DNA of 64,000 nucleotides, from assembly GCA_034620365.1 (NCBI GenBank), contig JAQGEQ010000354.1, positions 868,001 through 932,000 on the forward strand, given 5' to 3'. Position 1 is the first letter of the stretch. Each line of letters begins with the position of its first letter. The notes beneath the pieces are model-generated. The model ran no database searches and was not told where the DNA came from. It worked only from the letters and a program-made list of their open reading frames with translations. The DNA is from Pegea sp. RAD2-039 (lineage: Eukaryota > Chordata > Thaliacea > Salpida > Salpidae). The position numbers and the translations under genes are program-made. Positions 34,044 to 48,100 of the stretch are shown one piece after another.

Positions 34044-35112
34044 CTTTAATATTATAATTATGAGCTAGCTGATGAAAAAAATAGAAGTTACTCTATCATT
34101 AATTTCAAAAATTTTAAACAAAATTAAAAACTGATAGGAACAAATAATGCTAATGAAAAAATGATTTCAAAGTTGAAAAAAGTAATAAACCTATAAACTA
34201 AACACACAAATCAACAAATAAGTTATAAATATGATAAGTCTAATTAAAGAATCAATAGAAATAATTATTATTTTTAGATTTTAAATATCAACATTTTATC
34301 AAAAAGGTTGTATTTAATAAGAATAGTACATGTAAGAAAATTACATTGTTGATGGTTTAATAAAAATTATAAACTTTAAACAATATCTGGATATCAATTA
34401 AATAAATATTTTATATAATTTACTCCTTTTAATAAATTATAACTTATTTAATATATAAATTTGGTATTACCTGTTTAAATTGATTGAAATTTGATTTATT
34501 AAAGTTTAAATTAAATTAATTAATTAAATTTTAAGTACAAGATAAAAACTTATAATAAAAACTATAATAAAAAACTAATTTAACTCAAGATAAAAAATTA
34601 GCAGAAGAATAAAAATTTCTTTAATGAAATAGAGCAATAGTTAAAAAATATAAAATAAGAAATATTTAAAATTAAAATTAATAAAAATAAAAAAATAACA
34701 GTAAAAAAGCAAGTAAAAACAAAAGTGTAAATATTTAATTTATAAAATTTTAATAACAAAACTATAACAAATAAATAAATAAATGAACAATAATAAATTA
34801 TTATTTAAAAGAAATATGATTAATCAAACAACAATGTAAATATATCATTTCAAGAAATTAAAGTAAACAGTTTGTTTAAACGTAACGATTTGTTTGAAAA
34901 TAGAGTTTAAATTTAGTCAATAACATCAAACTAGATAAAATTCATACACCTTACCCTATATTTGAATGATTATAAAAAAAGTAAAAAAAAAGTTACACGA
35001 ATAAAGTATATAATAAATTTATTAACACATAAAACAACAATAGAAAATGACAGGAAGGTACAAAATGGTCGATAAAAAATTCATTTAGTGGAAAAATGAG
35101 TCATTTTATACA
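34044..35112. other. AT-rich 5' flank of UFL1
   Basis: About 1 kb of very AT-rich DNA with many A-runs. It presumably includes the UFL1 promoter. No TATA box, open frame or RNA gene could be assigned with confidence. Confidence 0.5.
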
Positions 35113-35430
35113 TCAGATTTGCTTCTTATAATCTTCTCCTAAAAAACTCGGGTAGAAAGGCCGTGTATATCTGGTTAATGAAAAAACTTTTAGCAGACGC
35201 AAAACTCCGAATTTATAGCCGGAGAAGTAGCCTCGTAGACAGTTTGTCAGTGTATTCAGTGTCGTTCTGGCAACTCCTGCGACGCCAGCCGGGCGTACTT
35301 GTATGAGTTCGTCTGTTGTAGTACATTTCTTATTGGTGTAAATAGTGGAATTTTGATGCATGAGCAACAACTGAATATCCATAATCTTTGCCCTCGTACA
35401 CTTGCATCGTTCTCGGCCGAAGCAGGCCAA
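35113..35430 (-). CDS. Unrecognised 105-codon open frame in a GC-richer island (doubtful gene)
   Basis: An open frame of 105 codons occupies a locally GC-richer island of about 330 bp inside very AT-rich DNA. The start MACFGRERCKC has three cysteines among basic residues. The middle reads ELIQVRPAGVAGVARTTLN and the end is rich in aromatic and basic residues. I do not recognise a family. It could be a small gene, an exon of an unseen gene, or part of a mobile element. The composition shift is the only reason to list it. Confidence 0.25.
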   Translation of the reverse strand: MACFGRERCKCTRAKIMDIQLLLMHQNSTIYTNKKCTTTDELIQVRPAGVAGVARTTLNTLTNCLRGYFSGYKFGVLRLLKVFSLTRYTRPFYPSFLGEDYKKQI

Positions 35431-38400
35431 GAACTTGGTTCTTCTGCTAACTATTCTAGCATTTTACTTTTAACATAAAAGTTTGATTTGATGTTTATCA
35501 AAAAAAAATAAGGTTGACAGCAACCAGCTTGTGATAAAGCCAGAGAATAAAGCTGAACTACAAACAACCAATTTAATAGCGTTTTTATAATCGATGATGG
35601 CAATACTCCTTCTCTTTCCTACTCCAACATTCTTACAAATGTCTCCGAGATGATATATCTTGACATAACGGTCGATATGGTGGCTAAGGCTATTTATTCT
35701 TCTCGAATTATCTTGATATATATTGATTTAAGGATTTGGTATTCAGAAGTTAATCAATTCGAAGATCTGACAGAATCTAGTCGTGAGAGAAATTGATGTT
35801 TAATTGCTTATTGTTTGAGCTGGAATAATGAAACTTTTCTAAGGGAGAAAACATAAAAAGGAGATAATAAACGGCTAAATATGTCCAATAAAGTCTGGAA
35901 AATATAAAACACTGAGCGTTTAGTAAAATAAAAAGAAATTTCTTTAAGTGTAAGCGTTAGTATGTCTTTTAAGTAGTGGATGGTGTAATGATAAGAATTC
36001 TTTAAAAAAGCATCTTTATTCTACAATGAAATTCCCAAAAAACAACAAAAACACGAATCAAGACTACTTTACACTGAAAAAGATTCTATATAGATTAAAG
36101 TTGTCTAGACCTCCTACAAAAAACATTTAACTATGCGGTAAGATATTATTTTGTTATACAGTTTAAGTATATCAGACGGTAGTGAAAATCTCATTATTAT
36201 GTGACTATATTATAAATCCGTAAAATTAGATTTTTTGACTTAAAGAATAATTGGTTGCAGAATTGTGATCTTTAGTGAGGACCCTTTAAAAACTCAGTTT
36301 AAAAAGTTTAGCTATTTTATGCTCACTATATTTTTATTTTTATCCACAAGTATGTATGAGCAGAAGTTTAATTCAAATCAAATAAATTTATCGATTTTAC
36401 ATGATGAAGCACTCTCACAAATTGTACTTTCTCTAGAGTCGTCTCACTTATTAACTTTGATTTCATATTCCTTACGTTCAATCTTATACTTTACTTTATA
36501 CAAATTTCGATTTTAGATCTCTTGTATAAGAGATGCGACGCTAGTAACAAGCGTTTATGTGAGATGAAGTTTTAACAAGATTGGGTGATATATGGGAGAT
36601 ATTTTTGTGGAAGATTTCTTGAATTGAATTGTCCAGAACTTAGATAAACTAGAAAATAGACAATATCTCATCATTAAGCACTTTCAGTTAAAGAAGTATG
36701 GATGGGTCTTCTTAAAATTGGCTCTATACAAGTTAGCCATGTTATCATTACATGTCTTTGCAGATAGATTAAATTGATCTTGAATTACACTTTGTTGAGT
36801 CTTAGGGTGATCCATAATAAAAGATGACATTTGAGAGTTTATGAATACATTGAATCGGAGAATTTTAGTTGAAAAGTTGAGATGAGCTGAGTTGCTTAAA
36901 CATAGAGGAGTAGTCCAATCTATTTAGTAAATGAGAGATTTTTATGCATAGTACCAATAACATTGCAGATTGTAGATAGATTTGAATAACAATGAGATTT
37001 AAAAGGAGAAATGTAAACACAACAGAATATGATTTATGATTTTAAGTTTAAAAAGTTACCACAAATAATTTTCAAAACTAGTTTTCTGAAAAGAGGAAAA
37101 AATCTACATTATTTGAAGCTTCTAAGTTACTTTTATAGAGTAAGCAAACATCAATCTTCTTAATTCGATCATGCCTGATGATATGATAACCAGTGAAACA
37201 GACCATTGTGATAATTTTTTCAGTCAGCTAGGACTCAGTTACGAGCTAAAGATCGGGTTGGTTGGATTCGAGATAATGGGACGCAAAGTCTACCTTATTT
37301 ACTATCCACTTAATGTTTCAGTAATTAATTGAAAAGTTATGTAAGGTGGGTAGGCTGGTAGTGTTGGCATAAATGTTAGTTCATTTCCAGAGTAGCTGAG
37401 GTTTGACACTAAAGGGCTGAAGCTTCATGACACTCATATCATCATCACTCATATCTAGTTTTGTCACGTAGTTCTTTTACAAGTATCTTGTTCAGCTGCA
37501 TTTTTGAAATATATCGGCTTGGTCAGAGATATCAATGATACGAATTCGAAGTTTCAGCAGCTGATTTCTAGTCGAGTGATTTCAAAGCATCATAATAATT
37601 GATCTGCATTTAGAAGATCTTGAGCCAACTCCATAAAAGCCCTTAAAAGTTTCAAGATGTTTCTTTGTAATAAGAGTTGTATAATAGATTTGCTATTTTG
37701 AAAATTTCAATTTAATTAAAATACTAAATATAATCAAAGATATTTTTTGGTAGCTTGTAATTATACAGTCGTTGCTTTTAAAAATTTATTTCTACTCTGA
37801 TATCTTTAGCAATTAAATCTCTTTAAAATATATTTGCTAATTATAAATTAAGATAAATAATTTAATAGTTTTTCTTTAATGTCATTAAGAATAGATAAAC
37901 GTTAAAAACAACATCTCTACTTTTCATGTGTAGTCGATTAAAGGTTTGCACAAGTTTAAAGTTGTTAAAAAGAAGTAAAAAATGCAAAAGCTGTTAAATG
38001 GATTATCTTAAAAAGACTTTTTATTTGAAGATAAATTTTTCGTATTTGTTTATGAAATTCAAATTAGAATTTATAAAATTTACATCAAAAGTTTAAAACT
38101 GTTTGAAAAAATTTAAAGAAAAATAGTTTATTTATGTGTAAATAATTTGTAAGTACAAATACCTATCAACCTAGATAACCACCCACAATGATGTATACTT
38201 ATTTGTTGTCTCTGCAAAGATTTTACACCAAATTTAATTCTATTTGAAGGAATGTTTTATTGATGAAACAGTTTTTGTACTATTGAACAAACTATAAATG
38301 ACAACCATAAAATACTTTCAAGTAGTTTTTATCTTGTTTAAACAGACAACTTTTTTGACTTATGAAGAACTTAAAGAATCATAGAATAATGATAAGATTA

Positions 38401-41400
38401 AGAAATCAAAGTAATAAACTGTTGAAATAAGAAGCAATTATGTTAGTCAATAACTTTTAAAACTCATTTTGATAATAAGGTTATTGTTTTGGCTAAGAGT
38501 TTTAAGAAATCAACTACTGTTCAAAAAGTTTTACCAAATTACAAACTGCTATTAATGGAATAGTGGATACTTGTAAAAGAAAACAGAAGTTTTAAAACAT
38601 TTGAAAGAAAGCATTTCTTTCAACTATCATATTTAGACAAACGAACGGGTTTATACAAACTTTAAAGTTAATGCTTTTTTTTCATCATTTTTATAATGCA
38701 ACTAACTACTAGATTGTTATATCAACTATTACCAACTAATTTACTTTAAATTGCTTTTAAATGACCTGAAAATAAACAAAACATTTAATCTTTTTGTATT
38801 AGAGGAGTATAAATTCCTTGAAACTTCTTTAAAATATTTGACCAGTATATTTGAAAAGACGGTATAATATTTCAAGAAAGCTTCAAGTAGAGTTAGCTTG
38901 AGCTAACAAAGTCTAGAATAATTGGATGAAAGAATGTTGAAACATTAACTTTCATTTTGACAAATATATTTCTTTGATTAAAATACATTTTTCTTGAAAA
39001 TTTTTATTAGTGGCTTTTGCGTGTTTCTATTTTTGATAATTAACAATTAGTGTTTCTTGAGCTAATAAAAAAACAATATTTAATTTTAATTAAATTGTTA
39101 GAAATTCACGTTTAATGAGGAAACCTGTTACATTTTAAATACTCGATAAAAACTAATCCTGTAAAATATCTTATTTGCAGAATTACCAACTTACAATCAA
39201 GATAATTTTCTGAGCATTGGTTTTCTTTCATAAATATTTATAACTGATCAAGAGATATTTTTATACAAATTAAAAGTTATCTTTTTTTTCTAAGAAATAT
39301 TTAATTGATTTAAATCAAAAGTATAAAATGAAACTACTATGCAAAAAATAATTGACAGCATAATCTAATAATTTAATCTTTTGTGTAATTTGTTTTATTT
39401 TACTTGAAAATGGAACATCTTCAGTAAAATTTGTTTGTTTCATAGAATGGTAATATAAAGTCGAAGATCTTATAGGATTCAAATAACTTAAAGATGTTTA
39501 CATTAGTTGTATAAAACACAATACAAACAAAAATCAAAAAAGAAAATTTAAATTCCATGATTTACTTAAGTTAAATTTTAAAAACTGAATAAGATAATTT
39601 TTTAAAGAATTTTTAAAAGTTTGAATATTTTGATAGCTCAAATTTGTGAGTAATAACTTTGCTATTAGTTTGTATTATGATTTCAGTATGTTAAATTGAT
39701 TATCTCATAAATTATGATGATTGGCTGCATAAGTAAGCTTCAAGATAAATTTTCAAACAAAAGTAAAAAGTTTAACAAACAATAGAGTCAACTGTATGCA
39801 TAGCTCTCTTTGTTTTTGTATAATCTAAGAGTTTATAAAACGTACTTTCAATAATTTTGATTTAATCAGTATTGCCTGACTTAAGCATTCTACGAAATCT
39901 ATTGAACAGTTTACAGCAACTGCTAAAATATTTTCATTATCAATCATTATCCAGCGAAACAAAGAACAAATTTCAAATGGTTTTCATTGTTGAGAGTTTT
40001 TGTTTTATCATTTCTTCTTATATATCATCTTCTTCTAATATTTAGCATGTTCTTAGCTTAATTTTAGAGTCTTGAGTAACTATTCCGTGAAGAGTACAAC
40101 TCAAGTTTAAAAACCTTAAGAATTTATTAGATTACGTGTAAACTTGTTTGTGCTTAATTGACTAGTTTGTAGAAAGAGACACATTACAGATATACGTATG
40201 GAGATGTCTGTAATTAGCTAACATTAAATCCTTTGATAAAACATCAAAGAATAAAAATTTGATTGAAAAAAAAGTAATGATCAATTATTTAAGTTTTAAA
40301 TACGATTAAACTTGTTTAGAAAATAAGCATATGAACTGTTTATTTTCTCCATAACAAACAAAACCTTAAAATGAAATTAAAATACCGAAATTAATATTTG
40401 AAAAGCATAATAGTTAATTTTTGTATAGTTTTTAGATAAAGCTTTCAATTTAAAGAAATTTTCAGATTATGGTTTAAATCAAAAAATATAATTCATGATT
40501 AACTCAGCTACATGTTGAAACTTATTGTTAGAACCATGTAATATAATAATCATTAGTTATAAGTTTTGGTTTACAGCTGCATAAACAGATTTCAAAATTT
40601 AAACACCACTTTTATATTGTAATTATACGTCAACTTAAGCTTAGAAGATTACCAGAAAATAAGAAAGCTAAAGATTGCTAAATTGCTTTGTCATCCAAGT
40701 TTGAAAAACCGTTCTACGCAATTAAAAAATTCTAGTCAATAAATTCCATATATTCTAATAACTATATACTTTAATAACTATATACTTTAAAACTGTTTTC
40801 TTTTACTTTAAAGTTGTGTTATATTTATAAAGACTAGCGTGAACCTTGATAAAAACTTAGAGCTGTAGACATACAAAAGTTACAATTGATCATAGTTGAC
40901 TTCCATGAAAAATTGTAAAATTGATCGATAGTTAGTATTTAGCTGAAATAATTCTGTATATATCTAATCAATCTAAATATTGCTGTTTACAATTGTCTAA
41001 GTAAGGAATGAATGATAAACAAAAGCCAGTAAAAGATTGAATTGATATTGAGATTGTTAGAGCTTACTCAGATATAATTAATTTTATAAAACTATTTGAC
41101 ATTTTTAGCATGATTGTTTCAGATGCTAAAGTGTTTTTACAGTTTTATCAAAATAAAATCTTGATTTCAAGGTTCTTATACCAATACTTAGCTTTATGGT
41201 AGGCTGCTAAAAACCATTTGCTGTGAACCTTTAAGCTGCTATCAAATAACAGGTAGATGTTGAGTGATAGAAAAAATTTAAAACTACAAAAACGATAACA
41301 AAACGTTTCAATTTTCTTATTTCACTCTTAGCATTATTTTCATACATTTCAAATACAGCTTTCTCAAAAGTATTATATATTATTTGGTTATTTGTATAAT

Positions 41401-41879
41401 ATTGTCGTTGGCTTTGATCTTTTAAATTGTTTTCATTAACACTGAAATTTGAGAAAATATATCAGTCTGGGTAGCTTTAAGTATAACAAAAGACTTTAAG
41501 CTATTACTTTTGCACGGATCATTTGATAAAATATTTTTTGCATAAACTTAAGAAATCAATCAATAAAGATTAGTTTTAAATCTAACAAACAACCAAAAAT
41601 CAAAAGTTTATTTTTCAAAACTCTGATACACAAGTTTATGCACTTAGTTGACAAAGGTGTTAGTGAACTCACTTCTTTCCAGCATTGAACCTTGCTAGTA
41701 CGCTTCCAAAATAAAGGTATATAATAATGATAATAGCTTTGGGTGAGAATAACCATACTGGATGTACTTTGTGTCATGATATTAAAAATAAATCAAAACA
41801 AATTAAGATGCAAAAGAAGTAATGAACAAGGCACAAGGGAATGGAAAAGAAAATGTTTTTAGGGTTTCTTTGAAGCTGT
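35431..41879. other. Long AT-rich stretch without recognised genes
   Basis: No convincing coding region. Short open frames (for example 36265-36516) have low-complexity hydrophobic translations typical of AT-rich DNA. A perfect small inverted repeat, ATCTCTT-GTAT-AAGAGAT, lies at about 36514-36531. A slightly GC-richer patch at 37130-37330 may be a highly decayed retroelement piece. Otherwise I see nothing to annotate. Confidence 0.55.
37130..37290 (-). mobile_element. Possible highly decayed RTE-like retrotransposon fragment
   Basis: On the minus strand overlapping frames give FHW and GYHIIRHDRIKK. Together these resemble the W-x-GH-x-x-R-x-x-D-x-R-I-x-K motif near the C-terminus of RTE-type polyproteins. 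A frameshift is needed and flanking support is weak. It could be coincidence. Confidence 0.2.
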
Positions 41880-42112
41880 TTTTTTTTCTATATTCTTCAT
41901 TTGTCTGCGGAGTAAAGAGCGTCATTTGTAGCGATCTGCTGCGATATCCTCCCAATTGCTGGTATTGATGCTGAACAATTTCATATCGCACTTGCAAGTA
42001 TCTATAAGGCGAAGACAGGATTGCGTTTGTTCTTCGATAAATCCCCATAGAGCAGATCTCATGGGATTTGTCTATCATCCATCCGACAGACGTGCCCGAT
42101 CCAGTGAAGCCT
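41880..42112 (-). mobile_element. Truncated, inactivated 3' end of an RTE-like non-LTR retrotransposon
   Basis: The minus strand encodes LHWIGHVCRMDDRQIP, stop, DLLYG. After a frameshift it reads DTCKCDMKLFSI, NWEDIAADRYK, stop, RSLLRRQMKNIE. This is the typical C-terminal sequence of RTE-type endonuclease-reverse transcriptase polyproteins. The upstream reverse transcriptase and endonuclease are missing, so it is a 5'-truncated and decayed copy. Its higher GC content stands out from the surrounding AT-rich DNA. Confidence 0.72.
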
Positions 42113-45100
42113 TTGCAAAATTATATATTTGCTTTTAAGAGACTTGACTTTTCTTACACTTGAATGATATTAAATAGTCTTGAAATAATATCTAAAACTT
42201 AGCCTAGGAAAATTTGGAATTGTATTTTTAGAGGGATATTAAATTATTCCAAAATTTCGTATGTGGTTGTTGTAATCTTTGAAAGTTAAGGAATACTCGA
42301 ATATATTTAACAATCGAATTTTAACTTTAAATTATTACTCATTTTCAACTGCATCAAAAGAAACTTTTAGTTAATTACTTTGTTAAGGTTTTTTAATCAA
42401 ATTTGTAAATCTAATTTTAGCTTATCTTATTTTGTTATTTCTTATACGCTGCCCAAAAATGAAACAATGATGATTTTAGATGTCGAAATTACAACTTTGT
42501 TCAATTTTCTGTTTAACCGACTAGTTCTTAATCTTTACTATCTGCTGAAATTAGTATTAAATTGCTTAAAGATTGATTGATGGTAATTCTTTTTGATTAT
42601 AATAAGATTTGAGGTTTTAGAAAAACAAAGATTAAATAAAATTCACAAACAAGTTTATTAAATGATTTGAAAATAATCTTTCATTGAAATTATGAGCAGT
42701 GAGCAATTTGCAATATGAACAGATTCAGTAATATAAGACATATGAGATAATTATGTTTCTACTAATACATTTTCAATTTTTACAGCATTATTACAAAATG
42801 AATGCAATTTTCTAACTAAGAGACGATTACAAAAACAAATTTGATAAATTTTAAGCTGATTACTCATAAACCAATGTCTAACAAAAATCAATCTCATAGT
42901 TTAAACGAAATGCGAGTTTCTTTCAATTACAGATTTTCTGATCAAGTAGTATAACACAAAGAGAAATATTTTACTCAATTTACGTAATTTTAACACTGAG
43001 GTTCACATCTGCCGGTAGACTAAGAGTTATTTAAACTGTTTTGAAGTTTAGATAGCAGCTGACAAGCATGAATTTAAGAAAAACACTAACCTCTTACTAA
43101 TTGCAACCTATACATAGTTGTTGAAAGATGATTTGTTTTGCTGTATAAGCTAATAACAAATGCTTCGTTTTCGTTTTGAAGATATCGCCAAAGATATCTA
43201 GAATTTAATTTTCTTACTAACCGATTTCACAGTCAAACTTAAACAAGTTTTATTTTCAGTCCTATTACTACTTTTTGTTTACAAAACTAAAATTACAATT
43301 ACAAATATTTGATGAACATGGCATATTTTTGTAATATTTTTGAGTTATCATTTGATGACATAGCTATTTAAATAATGTTTAAAAGTTAGACATTAAAATG
43401 CACAATTATGTATTACAAGAATCAAATTTAACAAATGTTGTTCCTGTTATTTATTATTTAGATAGATAAAGTTAGTTTGTTAGTTTGTATGAGAAAAATT
43501 GAATTTGTTCTACAGTATCTTTAAACAGCTTGGTTAAATATCATTTGTTAAAAAATGACTTTTTTGACAGTAATACTCACATTAAAACTCTCACCCAACA
43601 AAACAGAAAAATAGTTTGATAAAAATGTGTGGGAACAAACTTCAATAAACATTTTGTTATCATTTTTGGAATTATTGAGATATTTTACGAAGTATTTTGA
43701 CATCATTTCAACCAGAGATAGAAATAATCAATTTAATAGTTGTTAAAAATACTTCTTCAAAGTTGATACGAGTAAAGCTTGAAATTATATCAGAACTTAT
43801 CAATTCTGATTTTCAAAACGATAATGAAACCATGAAAAAAATCTCCACAATCGTAAAATTAGTAATTTTTGTGTATTGCTAACTGAACGTTTAAGATCTA
43901 CTTAAAGTATATACTTCAAAAATTCTTTCTTGACTTTGGGTGGTCCAATTTTATAAATATTATTTCTACAGTTCCATCAATAATTTGCTTAAACGTTTTC
44001 TAAATGTATTTCTATTAAGTTGTTTTAAAATGTATAAGACATAAAAGTAAATAGAAAACTCAGTGACTGATTGACAGAATTTTATAGTAATTTAAAAGAT
44101 GGCTCAAATATTTTAGCTTACAAAGAAGATTTGTTTTCTAATTTACATCAGCGATATCTGACTTAAGAAGACACAGTAAATTTACTTTACAATTTACAAC
44201 AGCCTGAACTGGTAAGCATACAACAAGTTTTTGAGACCAAATAAGTTAGATTATTATGCTGATTATAGATATTCTATCACAGAACTTTAAATAGTGATGG
44301 TTGCTCTAAACCTTCAAATGTAAATCTCTTTTAAGTAAATTATCAAGGGTATAATGATAATGAAGAATAGAACAGCGGATAATCCAAGAAAAAGATAAAA
44401 TAATAATCATTTTAAGTGTAACATAAGTATGAAGACACAAAAATGTAAAGTGCTTTTATCAGCTACTGTGACAAACACCAAATCAATTCTAAAAGTTATC
44501 ATCTTTCAAAGAACTTTTGGTTTTACATAACAATGTAGGTGGGAAAATGAAAAGTTTCTTTTACGCTTATAATTAATTGTTTACAAGTCATGACAGGTTT
44601 TATCTAAACTATATCACTATTTTATTTTATCCTAAAAATACTAACAACGTTAAGAAATATTCTAACTTAATTTGACGTATTTAGATGATAAAACTTGAGA
44701 TTAGGCAAAACTTTAGATGGTTTGATATTGTATGTATTGATAGTCTTTCACGTGGAAATAGTTGTTTTATAAAGACGTACTTAACTTGGTGTTGCATCTT
44801 TCCTATTGAAACGTGAAGGCAATAAAAACTAGATAACATTTTTAAAATGTGAGCTAATAACAAGTTTTTAAAAAGTGTATAAGGAAGAGATAAATTGACT
44901 GGTTACTACAAACCCACAAAACTACTGCCTGAATTTTCAAATTGAGATATACCGACTTAAATTCTTGTTTGTAGATGAACCAACAAAAGTTTTCCATCCT
45001 TTGCAAATATTTACGACCCTTTAATATTTAGTTTTTATTTAAATATTTATGATTTAGGGCCACGACCAAAATTTTACAAGAAGTATCTTGTAAACCGGTT

Positions 45101-48100
45101 TCTGAAAAAAAATGTCTTATAATGTCATGGTCTTGTAGCTTGGAATCAAATAGTGATGTCAAGCGTTACTCAAATGTCTACCTTAGTATGGTTGGAGTAC
45201 ATTGTTTACTTTCATCACTAACTGTCATCTTTTAAGGGTTTGCTCACAAAAAGTATGAGTGAGTAAAGACGTGACTTCTAGTGATCCGTAAACTTTTTTG
45301 TGCTTATGCGAAAACTAAACGCTTGAATGACCATCGACTAGGATTCACACGATATCTTTAGTATGTCTCTTAGTTTAAAGGAGTTTTTAGGAGGTGATAG
45401 ACATATCATATTCTTAATCTGTTTTGTCTAGACCATTTCGTTATTTGAAAACGAGCTTAAACCAATATTGAACTTACTTTTTGATATTAACTTGGATATT
45501 GAAAATAATGTGATAAATGAGGCAAAGGCAATTTTTTTTACAAACAAATTTCCCTCTTTTACAAAACGCTTCTTTAGCATAAGTCATGAGTAAGATTGTT
45601 TGATTTACTTGAACCAAAAGTTAAAAAGTTGTTGGCTTGTTAAAATGTTTTACAAACTTACCAAATTTCTAACAAATTCGTTCAAATGTTTAGCAGATTC
45701 TTACAGACATGTTTTGATAATTAAATATGTTTTTCTATCTTATTTCACTTTATTTAATTTGAAATACTTGAGTAAGCTAGCATAGAACGGAAACCAAGGT
45801 TGAAATGAGAACTTAGTTTACAGGTAATTTTGATTTATAATTCGTATTTTGTTTGAGCCTTATAACATTACAACTAAAAGTATATTATGAAAAGAGACTT
45901 CAAATTTAAGGCATGAATGTCTTGATATACTGATTTTAATTAAGCACAATGTTTTAAAAGTTGAAATTATCATTTGAACAAGTTTTACTATTGCCTAAGG
46001 GTTCAGACGATCAAAAAAATTGAATAAAACTAAATAGTGATGCTAGGAACCAGAAACGAATGAATATTTGTTAAAAAATTAGGAATTTTTGTATAAAGTA
46101 GATTTGTTTGATATTGATAATCAGGTATTGAATCAAATAAAGTTGAAAATAATCACTCATAATTGTTGATTTTGAATATTACAGTGCAGTATTTTCTTAC
46201 AAGTCTTGAAACTTCTTTAAAACTTCAAAACTTGATTCAGAAATGCTTTCTGGGCTTATAAATGCTACAAGCTTTGTAAAGATTAGCATAATAAGGTTTG
46301 TAAGTTTGCAAAAACTCATGTTATTTATCTAGAAACTTAATATTTTTTAAATTTAATGTTTTTCTATGAATCTACATCTGTATGTAATTAAACAAAGCTT
46401 TCATCTGTTTTTATGAATCAAAGAAAGTTATTACACTGTGTTCTTGTTATAAACTACACATAAGGAATGACATATTTCATCATTAGTGGTAAATTATAAA
46501 AAATTTACATTTTTTCTACAAATAATGATGTAATTGATTTACAAAAAGCTTTTTTGAAAGTGGCCAAAAACTGAAAATAATAAACTACTACCTACAATAA
46601 ATTCATTAGATCTTTAAGGAAACTCTCATTTAAGCTACAATGCGTTGTTTTCATTGGATAATGATTCGATATATTGATTATGCTTTTATTTAAAATATTA
46701 TTTAAACTTTCCTCAAACATTTTGCAATTAGATTTCATTAAGTTTGTTTTATTTACTAAAACTAAGCTAAGGTGCTTGAAGTAATTAGAACTTATTGTAC
46801 GAATACAAGACACTACAGAAAAGTTTGGTCTGATTCAGAGTTTCAACCATATCAAACAAAAGATGCTTTTTCAACTTAACTAAAGATTTTGGTTGATCTT
46901 AATTAAAAGTCTTTTCAACTGCTAAAGATAAAAATAAGGACTTGAAATCAACTGTAAAATTCTTATATCTATTTCTTAATTATATTTTTATAAATATGAG
47001 TAACTGCTTAAAAAAGAATTAAGTTATCAGTCGATGAAGTTTTCACAAGAAAATGTTATTAAATCAGAAGACTTTAAGTTTTGTATAAACAAACTTTTAC
47101 ATTTTGTAAATCTCCATAAAGTTTTCAAAAACCAAAAAACCTATTTTCGAGTAGTGTATTTTTGTGTTCAAATTTAAATTAAAATTTGTTTATATCATTT
47201 TTATTCTGAGTTACATGCAAAAGTGGTTTGCTACATCATGAAAACAAATCAGAGAATGAAAGAGAACAATACTAAATAGACAGAAGGAAACTGCAACGCC
47301 GTTGGCAATTGCATGAAAGCGAACTGTTGTAAAACTGTTTTCTTTTTTTATCAGTAATAGAAAAAGAAATTGACAACATCCGTTGCAACACCGCTATTCA
47401 CTCCTAATCTTTTCAATAATCAGCTCATAATTTTCAATGATTCCTTGTGATTTTGGTTTGTGATTTGTCTCTGTTTGCTCAAGCAGTGTGGCAAGCTAAC
47501 AGCTCAATGAAGCTATTCAACCAACTAGTCTTCACCAAGTGAAATATCCTAGACTATGATACCTTTCAGTTCTGCATCACTGAGCACAGTGTTGACATGA
47601 CTCCTAAGTCTATCTTCCTATGACAATATAAGCATTAGCATTTAACATTGCAGCGACAGTATGGTTGTTGCAGGGGAATGTAAGAAACCTTAGTTAGCAG
47701 AAAATTATTGATAGTTTAATTTGTGAACAGAGATTTATTGTATTGAAATTAAAAGCTTAATCTGTTATCTTTTACTGTCCGTGTTATGGTTACTAAATAT
47801 AAGAGTTAGAGGATTGAGTGTTGTTATATCTTTAAAACAAACGTTGACCTTGTAGAAGTGATTATTAAATTTACAATACTGTGATTCTTTTGGGTAATGT
47901 TTAAAGTGTTTTTAAGACTTTTTTTTAGAAAACTTTTGAAAAAGTTGTTAAACTTTATTTAAAATAATAAAATTTTGTTTAATTGAAAAAATGATTTTAA
48001 ACTAACCTTTTATACCATTTAAAATTGGAAATACTCAAGTTTTTATCATACGATATTACGGAAAAGTGTCTGTAAAAATGACTTCTTAACTGGCGGTTTC

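Noticed and set aside
38237..38248. ATTCTATTTGAA, resembling the start of the ascidian spliced leader
   Set aside because: The match stops after 12 bases and no donor GT or Sm-site context follows, so it is not a spliced-leader RNA gene.
40750..40795. Two adjacent copies of AATAACTATATACTTT
   Set aside because: A single short duplication in AT-rich DNA. Too small to call a repeat family or regulatory site.
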